Source: Phyllobacterium trifolii (GTDB lineage: Bacteria; Pseudomonadota; Alphaproteobacteria; Rhizobiales; Rhizobiaceae). From it: a DNA stretch of 64,000 nucleotides. The number at the start of each line of letters is the position of its first letter. Positions within the stretch are counted from its first letter, which is position 1. Below are positions 15,415-25,228 of this stretch, piece by piece. The stretch is from positions 1 to 64,000 of the forward strand of contig NZ_JACHXN010000011.1 of the NCBI RefSeq assembly GCF_014192095.1. Direction: 5' to 3'. Both the position numbers and the translations under genes were made by a program. Under the pieces are notes generated by a model. That model ran no database searches and was not told where the DNA came from. It saw only the letters and a program-made list of their open reading frames with translations.

Positions 15415-17343
15415 GTGGAGATAGCGTTGGTCAGGCAGATCGAGCAAGTCGAACTTGAGACAGAGAGTGCCTGGCAGGCCGATGCGGCTGCGACTCAGCC
15501 CTCCATATTTGCAATCTACCTACGGCACACGGGTTATGTGATCGCTGTCTGCGTTCTTTCAACGGTCTTGGTGTTTGCCATTGAACTGGTATCGCGCGGC
15601 TCAGTTTCGGAAACGGTGCTGTTCTTTCAGGAACTCTACCGACCTGCCTGGACGACGGTCGGTTTCTATGCACTGGTGATGATCGCGTTCGATGCGCTTC
15701 TCGGACGTTCCCACAATGGACTGCTGGTTGTCGCTCCCTGCGTATTACTGTTCACGTGGATTGGAAGACAGAAAGCGCTGTATCTCGGAGACCCGCTTTA
15801 CCCCACCGATTTTCTGTATTCTCGCCAGATCGTAGATCTTCTGCCCTTGCTCGTCAGGGAACGTCCGTGGAGTGCCGCCGGCATCGTCGCAATAGCGATT
15901 TTGGTAAGTGCGGGACTGGTCTTGGCTTGGCGGTTTTGGCGCCAACATGCCTTCAGGCTCAACGGCAGGGGACGCCTATGGCGACTGGCCGTCGCCATAC
16001 CGGCTCTGGTCTTCTTCGTTTCGATCATGGATTACAACAATTTTTCCTGGGCGAGGGACCGCCTGCGCGTACAACCAATCATGTGGGATCAGAAGGAGAA
16101 CTATGCCCATAACGGGTTTACGATGGCCTTCGCGCTCAATTTGCCCATGGCCGATCTATCCGTTCCTCAAGGCTATTCCTCCGAAGCGATCACCGCGATA
16201 TCGGTCCCTGCAACAGCTATGGAGTCACGCGAAAAGCCCGATATCATTATGGTGATGAGCGAGTCCTTCTGGGATCCGACACGGTTACGCGGCGTGAATT
16301 TCAATCGTGATCCGCTCCCGACGGTGCGTGCGAGGCAATCTGGCTCGGTGTTCTCGCCAGAGTTCGGCGGGATGACAGCCAATGTGGAATTTGAGGCGTT
16401 GACAGGCTTTTCCAACGCATTTTTGCCCTATGGCAGCATCCCCTATCAGCAATATGTCCGCCATCCTCTACCTTCGCTCGCCACCTTTCTGAAAAGCAAG
16501 GGTTACGCTACGAAAGCAATCCATCCCTATCACGAGTGGTTCTGGAACCGCCGGAATGTCTATCAGGCATTCGGCTTCGACGCATTCCGATCGGAGGAGA
16601 ATCTGCCGAAACTCGCGTCGCGAGGACCGCTGGTATCGGATGCGGCCCTGATGGAGGAAGTCATTCGGGAAGCGGACGAGACCAAAGGCCCGTTCTTCTT
16701 CTTCACCGTGACCTTGCAGGGTCACGGCCCTTATGAACCGTATCGTTACAAAGACCCATCTATTGACGTGGCGACAGAAACAGGTGTTGCCGAGCGCGAA
16801 GCCATCCGCACTTATTCTGAAGGTGTCGCCGATGCTGACCGTGGTTTGAAGAGACTGATGGACTGGGCGTCAAAGCGCAAACGCCAGACGATCCTCGTCT
16901 TTTTCGGCGATCATCTGCCACCCCTTGGCGACGCCTACATCTCCACGGGATATATGAAAGGCCGCGTTGCAGACAGGCGCGCGCCGCTCGACGAGATGCT
17001 CAAGCAGCATGAAACGCCTTTGGTCGTCTGGTCCAATCAAACGGGAACGGATCATGGCATCGGTACTGTCAGCCCGGCTTTCCTGCCTCTGCACGTGCTT
17101 GAGCTTGCTGGGTTAAGCCATCCATATTACACAGGTTTTCTTGGCGCGATCCGCGACCGTTACAAGATCATAGACCGCCATCTGCTATTGTCTACAGACG
17201 ACATGTCAAATCCTGACTGGATGGAAAAACCAGGCACCGACCCGCTGATCAACAATTTCCGGCTGCTGCAATATGACATGATGTTCGGGAACCGGGCGGG
17301 TCAGGATAAATTCTTTCCCGAGTTGAATGTTCACGGCAGTTAA
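15415..17343 (+). CDS. LtaS/MdoB-type phosphoglycerol transferase
   Basis: The 642-residue membrane enzyme belongs to the alkaline-phosphatase superfamily (sulfatase fold). Such enzymes move phosphoglycerol from phosphatidylglycerol to a periplasmic polymer. Four or five membrane helices fill residues about 35-210. The periplasmic catalytic domain shows DIIMVMSESFWDPTRL, the GGMTANVEFEALTG segment that should hold the nucleophile threonine, TVTLQGHGPYEP, and the metal site ILVFFGDHLPPLGD. In rhizobia a likely substrate class is periplasmic cyclic beta-glucan (CgmB role), but this is inference. The start is unsure: GTG 15415 has no ribosome site, while TTG 15427 has GGAG 6 bases before it. It is divergent from btaA/btaB. 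Confidence 0.82.
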   Translation: MEIALVRQIEQVELETESAWQADAAATQPSIFAIYLRHTGYVIAVCVLSTVLVFAIELVSRGSVSETVLFFQELYRPAWTTVGFYALVMIAFDALLGRSHNGLLVVAPCVLLFTWIGRQKALYLGDPLYPTDFLYSRQIVDLLPLLVRERPWSAAGIVAIAILVSAGLVLAWRFWRQHAFRLNGRGRLWRLAVAIPALVFFVSIMDYNNFSWARDRLRVQPIMWDQKENYAHNGFTMAFALNLPMADLSVPQGYSSEAITAISVPATAMESREKPDIIMVMSESFWDPTRLRGVNFNRDPLPTVRARQSGSVFSPEFGGMTANVEFEALTGFSNAFLPYGSIPYQQYVRHPLPSLATFLKSKGYATKAIHPYHEWFWNRRNVYQAFGFDAFRSEENLPKLASRGPLVSDAALMEEVIREADETKGPFFFFTVTLQGHGPYEPYRYKDPSIDVATETGVAEREAIRTYSEGVADADRGLKRLMDWASKRKRQTILVFFGDHLPPLGDAYISTGYMKGRVADRRAPLDEMLKQHETPLVVWSNQTGTDHGIGTVSPAFLPLHVLELAGLSHPYYTGFLGAIRDRYKIIDRHLLLSTDDMSNPDWMEKPGTDPLINNFRLLQYDMMFGNRAGQDKFFPELNVHGS

Positions 17344-17352
17344 GGCGACTGT

Positions 17353-17865
17353 TTATCTCAGGTCCAACCGCAATAGTTCATCGTCATAGGATTGATCGTT
17401 GACACGCAAGGCATCTTTTTCAAAGCCGAACACGGTGAAGCCAAGCCCCAGATAGAGAGCGCGTGCCGATATGTTTGTGGCCATTACGGTTGCGTGCAGC
17501 GTATCCACATGACCCCGAGCATAATCGATGACTGCCTCCGTCAATCGCTTTCCGAGGTTATGCCCGCGCCAGTCCTTGTCGACGAAGACGCCCCACAGCA
17601 GCCCCTTGTGTCTTTGCTTGCTTTTGGTGTTCATGGCGAACCCGGCAATGCCGACAAGGACATCGTCGGCGAATGCACCAAAGACAGCATTGGGCTGGTC
17701 ATCGAGGCGCCGGCGGACGTCTTCGATGCCGAGTTCGCGTTCCTCTTCGTAGCTCGAACCGAAAGCCTCTGGCGCACTGCGCAACCCATGCAGGCGCAGT
17801 GCGTGAAAGGCTTCGGCATCGGCGCCGTCCAAAATCCTGATGAAGGGAGTGGCGGCGCGCACCAT
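17353..17865 (-). CDS. GNAT family N-acetyltransferase
   Basis: The 170-residue protein has the GNAT fold for acetyl transfer from acetyl-CoA to an amine. Motif A is visible as GLLWGVFVDKDWRGHNLGKR (about 90-109, with the RGHNLGK pyrophosphate loop). The C-terminal part reads LHATVMATNISARALYLGLG then FTVFGFEKDALRV. The acceptor is unknown. The gene begins 2 bp after the stop of the 5-oxoprolinase gene, so the two are co-transcribed; this may point to amino acid or glutathione-related metabolism. Confidence 0.85.
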   Translation of the reverse strand: MVRAATPFIRILDGADAEAFHALRLHGLRSAPEAFGSSYEEERELGIEDVRRRLDDQPNAVFGAFADDVLVGIAGFAMNTKSKQRHKGLLWGVFVDKDWRGHNLGKRLTEAVIDYARGHVDTLHATVMATNISARALYLGLGFTVFGFEKDALRVNDQSYDDELLRLDLR

Positions 17866-17867
17866 TG

Positions 17868-20800
17868 TCAGGCTCCGATCTTGCCGTAACCGCCGGGCGT
17901 TGGCGTTGTGACAATGACGGCTTCACCTGCCTCGAGCACAGTCTGATCGCACGCCTTCAATGTTTCAATAGTTCCGTCGTTGCGGCGCACTTCGGTTTTG
18001 CCAACCTCGCCGTCGCCGCCGCCATCGAGGCCCTCTGGGGGACGATTGCGATGGGATGAGAGGATCGAGCAATCCATCTGCCTTAGAAACCGGATGGTGC
18101 GTTTGGTACCGCCACCGCCCGGGAACTTCCCGATGCCTCCGGAATTTGCCCGGATGTGAAAGTCCTCAAGCAGGACGGGAAATCGCATTTCGAGTATTTC
18201 CGGATCAGTGAGGCGCGAATTCGTCATATGGGTATGAACGCCGGAGGTTCCGGCAAAGCCGGCTCCATTGTTGAAATGACCGGCGGGAGATCCCGAACAG
18301 ATTGTCTCGTAGTACTGGTACTCATCATTGCCAAAGGTCAGATTGTTCATCGTTCCTTGCGAATTCGCCATGGCACCAAGCGCCCCGAAAAGCGCATTGG
18401 TAACATGCTGCGACGTCTCGACATTACCGGCCACGACAGCTGCTGGATAGGCAGGCTTGAGCATCGAACCATCGGGAGTGATGATGTCGATCGGACGCAA
18501 ACAGCCTGCGTTCATCGGGATCGCGCCCTCAACCATGACGCGGAAGACATAGAGGACCGCCGCGCGCGCCACCGGTTCTGGCGCGTTGAAGTTGTTCTTC
18601 ATCACTGGCGACGTGCCTGTGAAATCGACAGTCGCCCGGCGCTCGCGCTTGTCGACAGTGATCTTGACCTTGATCGTCTGGCCCGTATCGGTCGCATAGG
18701 AACATTCGGAATGTTCAGGCAACCGGTCGAGAACGCCGCGGACGCTTTCTGCCGCGTTGTCCTGCACGTGACCCATATAGGCCTCGACCACATCCAGACC
18801 GAACTGCGCGATCATCTTCCTGAGTTCATTCACACCCTTTTCATTGGCAGCGATCTGGGCTTTCAGATCGGCGATATTCTGGTGAACATTGCGCACAGGC
18901 CATGGATGATTGGTCAAAAGCTCGGTCAGTTCCTCTTCGCGGAAGCGGCCCCGTTCAACGAGGCGGAAATTGTCTATCAAGACGCCTTCTTCGTCCACGG
19001 TCGTCGCCAGCGGCGTCATCGATCCCGGCGCCGATCCACCGATGTCCGCATGATGACCACGCGACGCCGAATAGAAGAGGATGTTCTTACCCGCGTCATC
19101 GAAAACCGGAGTAACTACCGTGATATCGGGAAGATGCGTGCCGCCATTATAGGGTGCGTTGAGCGCGAAAACATCGCCCGGATGGATATCGCCTTCATTT
19201 AACTTGATGATCGTTTCGACGGAACGATCCATCGATCCCAGATGCACAGGCATATGCGGGGCATTGGCCACCAGCGCGCCATTGCGATCAAAAACCGCGC
19301 AGGAGAAATCCAGCCGCTCCTTGATGTTGACCGAATAAGCGGTGTTTTGCAGCGTCACGCCCATTTGCTCGGCGATCGACATGAAGAGATTGTTGAACAC
19401 CTCCAGCATGATCGGATCGGCTTGCGTGCCCAATGCTGCAGCGCGTGCCTTCTTCTCGATCCGCCGCATCAGAACATGATTGAGCGCGGTGATTTCCGCC
19501 TGCCAGCCGGGTTCCACAACGATCGTTTGATGCGTCTCGATGATCAGCGCCGGGCCACTGACCTTGTGCCCAGTCCTAAGATTGGCGCGCGGGAAGGTGA
19601 CAGCATCGTGGAAGGCTCCACCGGTGTAGACCACGCAGGTGTCACCGGCCTCGGGCTTCGAATTGTCCTGGCGTTGCTCGGTTTCAGTCTGTTTGTGTCC
19701 GCGACTATCCGAGCCCTCGACGCCGACTGCTTCCACGACGATACCCTTGTCGTCGTAGATGAAGCCAAATTGCGCCTTGTGTGCTGCCTCAAATGCAGCT
19801 CGAGCGTTGTCGAGGGAGTAGTCGCTGAAATTGACAGGGATCGTCGTATCGGTACCGTCATAGCGCAGATGCAGAATCGGGCGTGAAATAATGTGTTCAG
19901 GTGGTACGCCCTGTTCGGTGATTTCCGCGATGACGGTTTCGGAGAGACGGTCGGATAGCTGGCGTATGTCGCTCAATGTGTTTGGCGACAAGGCTTTCAC
20001 CAACGCCTGTTGGCGGGAGGCGAATATGGACGACAAGCCGATACCATAGGCGGAAAGCAGGCCGGAAAAGGGATGGATCAATACGGCTTCCATGCCAAGG
20101 GCGTCGGCAACGAGGCAGGCATGCTGGCCTCCTGCGCCACCGAAACAATTCAGCAGATACCGGGTGACGTCGTAGCCACGCTGCACGGAAATCTTTTTCA
20201 CAGCGTTGGCCATGTTTTCGACCGCGATGGTGATGAAACCCTCGGCAACCTCTTCCGGTGTTTTGCCTTCACCGATCTTGGCAGCGAGGGCAGTGAATTT
20301 CTGGACTACCACCTCGCGGTCAAGCCGTTCATTCTGCCCCGGTCCGAAAATCGCCGGGAAATACTTGGGCTGCAGTTTGCCGAGCATGACATTGGCATCG
20401 GTCACGGCCAGTTGGCCACCGCGACGATAGCAGGCTGGGCCAGGATTGGCGCCGGCAGAATCGGGACCCGCCTGAAACCGGCCAGCGCTATAGTGCAGGA
20501 TCGATCCGCCGCCCGCCGCCACCGTATGAATGCGCATCATTGGCGCGCGTATACGGACGCCCGCGACTTCGGTGTCGAAGGCACGTTCGTAATCTCCTTC
20601 ATAGTGCGCGACATCGGTCGAGGTGCCGCCCATGTCGAATCCGATCACCTTGTCGAAACCGGCGAGCTTTGCTGTCTCTACCATGCCGACGACGCCACCA
20701 GCTGGACCGGAGAGGATCGCGTCCTTACCTTGAAACAAATCTGCCGCGGTCAAACCACCGGAGGACATCATGAAAGAAAGGCGAGGCCCGTTATCGGACT

Positions 20801-21503
20801 TGCCCTCGATACCAAGCTCGCGCGCGACGTGCTCGACGTACCGGCGCAGGATCGGCGAGAGATAGGCATCGACCACGGTAGTATCGCCGCGACCAACGAG
20901 CTTGGCCAGCGGCGAGACCTCATGGCTGACGGAGACTTGACCGAAGCCCATTTCGCGCGCAATTTTCGCCGCTGTCCGTTCATGCGCCGGATAGTTCCAG
21001 GCATGCATGAAGACAATCGCAACGGCATCGATGCCGGCCTGCCTGATATCGATCAAAGCGACGCGGATTTGTTCGGCATCAGGAACGATTTCCACTGTTC
21101 CGTCTGTACGGACGCGCTCGTCGACTTCGATCACGCGCTCATAGAGCTGTTCCGGGAGAATGATTTCCTTGGCAAAGATGTCCGGTCTCGCCTGATAGGC
21201 GATCTTCAATGCGTCACGAAACCCTTTGGTAATCACGAGGGCTGTCCGGTCCCCCTTACGTTCGAGGAGCGCGTTGGTTGCAACGGTCGTGCCCATCTTG
21301 ACCTCTCCGATCCGCTGCGAGGGGATGGGGTCGTCCTTTTTGACACCAAGCAAATCGCGAATGCCTTGAATTGCTGCGTCTTTATACGCTTCAGGGTTTT
21401 CCGAAAGTAACTTGTGGGCTCGTATACCGCCTTCAGGATCACGTGCGATGACGTCCGTGAACGTACCGCCACGATCGATCCAGAAATCCCATTTGTCGCT
21501 CAT
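17868..21503 (-). CDS. 5-oxoprolinase, fused HyuA-HyuB type
   Basis: This cytosolic enzyme opens 5-oxo-L-proline to glutamate using ATP, recycling pyroglutamate. The 1211-residue length and single-chain fusion match the OPLAH type; many bacteria keep HyuA and HyuB separate. The HyuA-like half (1 to about 690) begins [20 protein letters not shown] and contains [19 protein letters not shown] and [20 protein letters not shown]. The HyuB-like half (about 705-1211) starts near [20 protein letters not shown] and includes [20 protein letters not shown] and [14 protein letters not shown] gene follows 2 bp downstream. It could instead act on hydantoins, but the fusion favours oxoproline. Confidence 0.88.
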   Translation of the reverse strand: MSDKWDFWIDRGGTFTDVIARDPEGGIRAHKLLSENPEAYKDAAIQGIRDLLGVKKDDPIPSQRIGEVKMGTTVATNALLERKGDRTALVITKGFRDALKIAYQARPDIFAKEIILPEQLYERVIEVDERVRTDGTVEIVPDAEQIRVALIDIRQAGIDAVAIVFMHAWNYPAHERTAAKIAREMGFGQVSVSHEVSPLAKLVGRGDTTVVDAYLSPILRRYVEHVARELGIEGKSDNGPRLSFMMSSGGLTAADLFQGKDAILSGPAGGVVGMVETAKLAGFDKVIGFDMGGTSTDVAHYEGDYERAFDTEVAGVRIRAPMMRIHTVAAGGGSILHYSAGRFQAGPDSAGANPGPACYRRGGQLAVTDANVMLGKLQPKYFPAIFGPGQNERLDREVVVQKFTALAAKIGEGKTPEEVAEGFITIAVENMANAVKKISVQRGYDVTRYLLNCFGGAGGQHACLVADALGMEAVLIHPFSGLLSAYGIGLSSIFASRQQALVKALSPNTLSDIRQLSDRLSETVIAEITEQGVPPEHIISRPILHLRYDGTDTTIPVNFSDYSLDNARAAFEAAHKAQFGFIYDDKGIVVEAVGVEGSDSRGHKQTETEQRQDNSKPEAGDTCVVYTGGAFHDAVTFPRANLRTGHKVSGPALIIETHQTIVVEPGWQAEITALNHVLMRRIEKKARAAALGTQADPIMLEVFNNLFMSIAEQMGVTLQNTAYSVNIKERLDFSCAVFDRNGALVANAPHMPVHLGSMDRSVETIIKLNEGDIHPGDVFALNAPYNGGTHLPDITVVTPVFDDAGKNILFYSASRGHHADIGGSAPGSMTPLATTVDEEGVLIDNFRLVERGRFREEELTELLTNHPWPVRNVHQNIADLKAQIAANEKGVNELRKMIAQFGLDVVEAYMGHVQDNAAESVRGVLDRLPEHSECSYATDTGQTIKVKITVDKRERRATVDFTGTSPVMKNNFNAPEPVARAAVLYVFRVMVEGAIPMNAGCLRPIDIITPDGSMLKPAYPAAVVAGNVETSQHVTNALFGALGAMANSQGTMNNLTFGNDEYQYYETICSGSPAGHFNNGAGFAGTSGVHTHMTNSRLTDPEILEMRFPVLLEDFHIRANSGGIGKFPGGGGTKRTIRFLRQMDCSILSSHRNRPPEGLDGGGDGEVGKTEVRRNDGTIETLKACDQTVLEAGEAVIVTTPTPGGYGKIGA

Positions 21504-21742
21504 AATATTCGTCCGATCTCAAAATTAGTGATTTGCAAAATTTCGGCGAGCTTGCGCGCCGCCTGCCACAATAAACAGGCCCGGTTAGCAAGCGCAATCG
21601 GCTGCAGCATTTGGATTAAATTTTCTGCGTATGTGTGGTTATCCACACAGGAATTAACCGAAAGCAAAAACAAAATCCAACTTTGCCTTATTTTCGATAA
21701 GGTGGAATCGAGGGGCCATCTAGCAATTTCGGAGAGGAAACC
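21504..21742. other. Divergent promoter spacer
   Basis: This spacer separates the 5-oxoprolinase gene (minus) from the lipoprotein gene (plus). A hairpin, CCTTAT-TTTCG-ATAAGG at 21686-21702, lies in the likely leader of the lipoprotein gene. No other structure is clear. Confidence 0.4.
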
Positions 21743-22120
21743 ATGAAGAGTAAATTTGTTGTTTCGCTGGCGGCGGTTTCGCTTCTGGCGCTAGCCGGTT
21801 GCGGCGAGAGTGAGCAGAAGTCGGAACAGCCGCCGGCAAAAGCCGAACAGCCGGCACCGGCTCCAGCACCAGCACCAGCTCCGGCCCCAGCGCCCGCGGC
21901 TACGGAAGCGCCGGCGGCGCCAATGAACGCGGAAGAGACCTTGAAAAAGATCAAGGAACAGGCCGCGACAATGACGGCTGAGCAAAAGCAGGCTGCAGTC
22001 GCCACCGCCAGAAAGGCGGCTGAGGATGCCGCGACGGCAGCCGGTCAGACGGCGGATCAGGTCAAGGCGGCTGCGGACTCTGCAGAAAAAGCCATCAAGG
22101 ACGCACTCGGCGTTCAGTAA
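21743..22120 (+). CDS. Small lipoprotein with Pro-Ala repeat
   Basis: The 125-residue product has a lipoprotein signal (SLAAVSLLALAGCGES) with lipobox Cys at residue 20, so it should be anchored to the outer or inner membrane. Residues about 36-55 are an alternating Ala-Pro stretch, a stiff spacer like that in wall-spanning proteins. The C-terminal 65 residues are Ala/Lys/Glu-rich helix with heptad-like spacing (LKKIKEQAATMTAEQKQAA, then AAGQTADQVKAAADSAEKAI). A structural role in the periplasm is plausible; no family name is certain. GGAG precedes the ATG by about 7 bases, and a terminator follows at 22143. Confidence 0.78.
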   Translation: MKSKFVVSLAAVSLLALAGCGESEQKSEQPPAKAEQPAPAPAPAPAPAPAPAATEAPAAPMNAEETLKKIKEQAATMTAEQKQAAVATARKAAEDAATAAGQTADQVKAAADSAEKAIKDALGVQ

Positions 22121-22142
22121 AAAAACAATCCCAGTCATGGGT

Positions 22143-22172
22143 AAGCGGCCAGCCATGCGCTGGCCGCTTTGC
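22143..22172 (+). terminator. Intrinsic terminator after lipoprotein gene
   Basis: AAGCGGCCAGC and GCTGGCCGCTT form an 11-bp stem with a CATGC loop, then a short T run. It closes the lipoprotein transcript 23 bases after its stop. Confidence 0.7.
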
Positions 22173-22272
22173 CAAACGCACGCAAATGCTGCGTCAACCG
22201 GTCCCGGCAAAACGCGTTTTTCGACACACTATCTCTCTCGCAATTGCGAACGAATTTGAATAAAACGAACAT

Positions 22273-22992
22273 ATGTCGATTTGGCGCCGCATCAGCGATT
22301 TCATTACCAGCACAGCGATCGATGCCTTTTCGAGCATCATCGAGGCGGTGCGTACTGCGTTTGAAGGCGATCCGGAAACGCGGCGGCGCGTAGCCTTCTC
22401 CATCGCCATGATTGCATTGTCGGCCAAGATGGCGAAGGCCGACGGGGTCGTGACGCAGGTGGAAATCAACGCCTTCAATGACATTTTCCATGTGCCGGCA
22501 CAATATCAGGATCAGGTGACGCGCCTCTATAACCTCGCCAAGCAGGATGTGGCGGGCTACGAAGCCTACGCCACCCAGTTGGCTTCGCTGTGCGGCTCGG
22601 GCAAGCCTAATTGCAAGATGCTGGAAGACATCCTTGACGGGTTGTTCCACATTGCCAAGTCGGACGGTGCCTTGCACGACGAGGAGTTGATTTTTCTCGG
22701 AACAGTCGCTGAGATATTTGCGATTGATGAGGAGAAATTCGACATCATATTGGCACGGCATGTCGGGCGCAGTCACGCGGATCCATATCTCGTTCTCGGT
22801 CTTCCACGGGACGTTAATTTTGAAACCGCGCGCAAGCAGTATCGCGCGCTCGTTCGCGAAAACCACCCTGACATGTTGATGGCACGCGGAGTGCCGGAAG
22901 AGTTCATCGCCATTGCCAACCAGCGCATCGCCGCGATCAATGCGGCTTGGGATAAAGTCGAAAAAGACCTTAAGGCATATGAGCACGTTTGA
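22273..22992 (+). CDS. TerB/DnaJ-domain protein, DjlA-like
   Basis: The 239-residue protein pairs an N-terminal TerB-like helical domain (about 40-150, SIAMIALSAKMAKADGVVTQ and SDGALHDEELIFLG) with a C-terminal J domain (about 170-239). The J domain holds the HPD motif in RENHPDM, which stimulates the ATPase of DnaK. This is the DjlA architecture, but the protein lacks an obvious N-terminal membrane helix. It would act as a co-chaperone. Its last 14 bases overlap the start of the amidase gene, so translation is coupled. Confidence 0.85.
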   Translation: MSIWRRISDFITSTAIDAFSSIIEAVRTAFEGDPETRRRVAFSIAMIALSAKMAKADGVVTQVEINAFNDIFHVPAQYQDQVTRLYNLAKQDVAGYEAYATQLASLCGSGKPNCKMLEDILDGLFHIAKSDGALHDEELIFLGTVAEIFAIDEEKFDIILARHVGRSHADPYLVLGLPRDVNFETARKQYRALVRENHPDMLMARGVPEEFIAIANQRIAAINAAWDKVEKDLKAYEHV

Positions 22993-23743
22993 GCCGGACC
23001 AACCGCGGGCCAATGTTCATGCCTCGCCGAATTTCGGTCCACGCAAGGATGGCAAACGTCCCTCCATCTTGATCCTGCACTATACCGGCATGGAAACCGG
23101 CGAGGCAGCAGAAAGCTGGCTGGCAAATCCGCAAAGTGAAGTGTCCGCTCACTACGTCGTTTACGAGAATGGCCGTATCGTACAGATGGTGCCGGAGAGC
23201 GAACGCGCCTGGCATGCGGGGCAGAGCTCCTGGAAGGGTGAGACCGATATCAATTCCTGTTCCATCGGAATCGAGATCGTCAACGGTGGTCCGCTGCTCG
23301 GGTTTCCCGATTTCCCTGAACGGCAGATCGAGGCAGTGATCGACCTTTGCAAAGGTATCGTGACGCGCCACAGCATCCGGCCGGAGAATGTTTTGGCGCA
23401 CTCAGATATCGCGCCGGCGCGCAAGATCGATCCCGGCGAAAAATTTCCATGGCCAGCACTTTACGATGCGGGCATTGGCCATTGGGTTGGCCCTTCGCCG
23501 GTACGCGGCGGAAGGTTCTTTTCGCTTGGCGATGAGGGGCAACCTGTCGAGGCCCTGCAGTCAATGCTGGCTCTTTATGGCTATGGCGTTCCTATCGATG
23601 GTGTGTTCGGTTCGTCGACACAATTGGGCATTTTGGCCTTCCAGCGTCACTTTCGTCCTGAAAAAGTCGATGGAGTAGCGGACGTATCAACCATCGAAAC
23701 CCTGCACAAGCTACTTTCTGCACTGCCAGTAGTCTCGTCATAA
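22979..23743 (+). CDS. N-acetylmuramoyl-L-alanine amidase, AmpD-like
   Basis: This zinc amidase cuts the bond between N-acetylmuramic acid and L-alanine in peptidoglycan or its anhydro-muropeptides. The 254-residue protein has an Amidase_2 domain (about 20-160) with zinc ligands His34 in LILHYTGM and His141 in HSDIAPARKIDPG. A C-terminal peptidoglycan-binding domain follows (about 185-250, PVEALQSMLALYGYGVPIDG). There is no signal peptide, which suggests cytosolic recycling of wall fragments. ATG 22979, inside the djlA-like gene with AAGG upstream, is the natural start. Confidence 0.88.
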   Translation: MSTFEPDQPRANVHASPNFGPRKDGKRPSILILHYTGMETGEAAESWLANPQSEVSAHYVVYENGRIVQMVPESERAWHAGQSSWKGETDINSCSIGIEIVNGGPLLGFPDFPERQIEAVIDLCKGIVTRHSIRPENVLAHSDIAPARKIDPGEKFPWPALYDAGIGHWVGPSPVRGGRFFSLGDEGQPVEALQSMLALYGYGVPIDGVFGSSTQLGILAFQRHFRPEKVDGVADVSTIETLHKLLSALPVVSS

Positions 23744-23956
23744 GTTGTTGAACGAAAAAGTCTTTTCCCGATAGGCTTTGTGCGCTGCAGCATATATATT
23801 TCAATGGGTTACACAAAGTTATTTGGCCGATCAATATTCGGCTGCATTGCGCCGTCAAATCCTTGGCCAATGTTCCGGGCATTGCCCTTGTGTTTTTTGG
23901 CGCGGAACGGTCCCGGCGTGCACGTTCGTGCGGCCCAAGCTTCTAGACGGAAAAAG

Positions 23957-24706
23957 ATGACAAAAAAATTTGGTATGATTTTCGCCCTCCTTGGGGCGAT
24001 GGCCTTCTTCGGCACAAATTCAGCATTCAGCGCTCCAAAGGAGCCGACAAACCTCGCCGACTACATGAAGGCGAAACGGGCCGAAGCGGCGAAACAGAAA
24101 GCCGTTAACAAGTCTACGAAGCCAATACAGGCAAAGATCCAGGCCAAGCGCAGTGTTGAAAAGACGGCGGTCAAGAAAAGCGCAGTCAAGCCGCAGCGGG
24201 TGAGCAAAAAGGCTTCAACCCACAAACGCCCGGTGGTTCATGCTAAAGCGCGGGTGAAAACCGTCGTTCGTAACCAGACCATCAACCGTGTCGATACAAT
24301 GACCACGGGCGGTGTCCCTTCAGCGATCGGATCGTCGAACTATGCGACGATTATCAGCTCTTACGCGTCGTCCTATGGTGTTCCTTTTGCGCTGGCGAAC
24401 GCGGTCGTCAGGGTGGAAAGCAATTATCGTCCGAACATGACCGGCAGCGCCGGCGAAATCGGACTGATGCAGATCAAGCTCGAGACAGCGCGTGGCCTTG
24501 GCTATACGGGTTCGCGGCAGGCGCTCTACAACCCGGAAACAAATATCCAGTGGGGCATGAAGTATCTTGCCGGCGCGCACAAGCTTGGTAACGGCACGAC
24601 CTGCGGCACCATCCTTCGTTACAACGCCGGTCATGGCGCCACGCGCATGAACCCGGTTTCTGCCAACTACTGCAGCAAGGTGAAGTTGCAAATGGCCTCC
24701 ATGTAA
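23957..24706 (+). CDS. Lytic transglycosylase, SLT domain
   Basis: The 249-residue secreted enzyme cleaves the glycan strand of peptidoglycan, leaving an anhydro-muramic end. It has a signal peptide (MTKKFGMIFALLGAMAFFGT, cleavage near FSA), a long basic Lys/Ala-rich linker (about 40-105), and a C-terminal SLT fold (about 120-249). Catalytic Glu154 is in VVRVESNYRP, followed by SAGEIGLMQIKLETARGLGY and NIQWGMKYLAG. The ATG at 23957 is chosen because the signal peptide begins there; the frame is open further up without signal-like sequence. Its gene follows the amidase gene on the same strand. Confidence 0.88.
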   Translation: MTKKFGMIFALLGAMAFFGTNSAFSAPKEPTNLADYMKAKRAEAAKQKAVNKSTKPIQAKIQAKRSVEKTAVKKSAVKPQRVSKKASTHKRPVVHAKARVKTVVRNQTINRVDTMTTGGVPSAIGSSNYATIISSYASSYGVPFALANAVVRVESNYRPNMTGSAGEIGLMQIKLETARGLGYTGSRQALYNPETNIQWGMKYLAGAHKLGNGTTCGTILRYNAGHGATRMNPVSANYCSKVKLQMASM

Positions 24707-24731
24707 GGTTGGTCAATCCCTTGATGAATTC

Positions 24732-24758
24732 AAAGGCCGGATAGTTTCCGGCCTTTTT
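24732..24758 (+). terminator. Intrinsic terminator after transglycosylase gene
   Basis: AAAGGCCGGA and TCCGGCCTTT form a perfect 10-bp stem with a TAGTT loop followed by a T run. It ends the transcript 26 bases past the stop codon. Confidence 0.88.
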
Positions 24759-24796
24759 CATTTGCGTTTTTCCTCCGAAACGCATTTATACGCATC

Positions 24797-25228
24797 GCCA
24801 GCTGGCCGGGCAGCCGCGCATGTCATACGCCGAAAGGCGGCATGTGAGGAAAGTCCGGGCTCCATGGAAACACGGTGCCGGATAACGTCCGGCGGGGGTG
24901 ACCCCAGGGAAAGTGCCACAGAAAGGAAACCGCCCCGTCTTTCGTTGCGCCGGATACGGCTCGTATCGGACGCAAGGAATGACGGGGTAAGGGTGAAAGG
25001 GTGGGGTAAGAGCCCACCGCGCAACTGGTAACAGGGGCGGCATGGCAAACCCCACCGGGAGCAAAACCGAATAGGGACGGCGTGCCGGGCGAAAGTCCGG
25101 CGATCAGTTTCCGGGTCAGTCGTCCGGGTGGGTTGCAGGAGGCGGATGGCAACATCCGTCCAAGATGAATGGCTGCCGCGTTGGATGAAAATCCAGCCAT
25201 ACAGAACCCGGCTTACAGGCCAGCTGGC
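24797..25228 (+). ncRNA. rnpB: RNase P RNA (class A)
   Basis: This is the catalytic RNA of ribonuclease P, which trims the 5' leader of tRNA precursors. The ends pair as helix P1: GCCAGCTGG at 24797 with CCAGCTGGC at 25220-25228. The conserved core is present: GAGGAAAGTCCGGGCTCC near 24845, CACAGAAAGG near 24917, GGTGAAAGGGTGGGGTAAGA near 24990 and GGCAAACCCCACC near 25042. A T-rich stretch follows P1. The length of about 430 nt suits an alphaproteobacterium. It lies upstream of mraZ, as in other members of the order. Confidence 0.95.

Noticed and set aside
20010-21410. 466-codon frame antisense to the 5-oxoprolinase gene
   Set aside because: It is the reverse shadow of a well-supported enzyme and has no ribosome site or family motifs.
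24760-25200. Protein frames on both strands over the RNase P RNA
   Set aside because: The conserved RNA core and P1 pairing explain the sequence.
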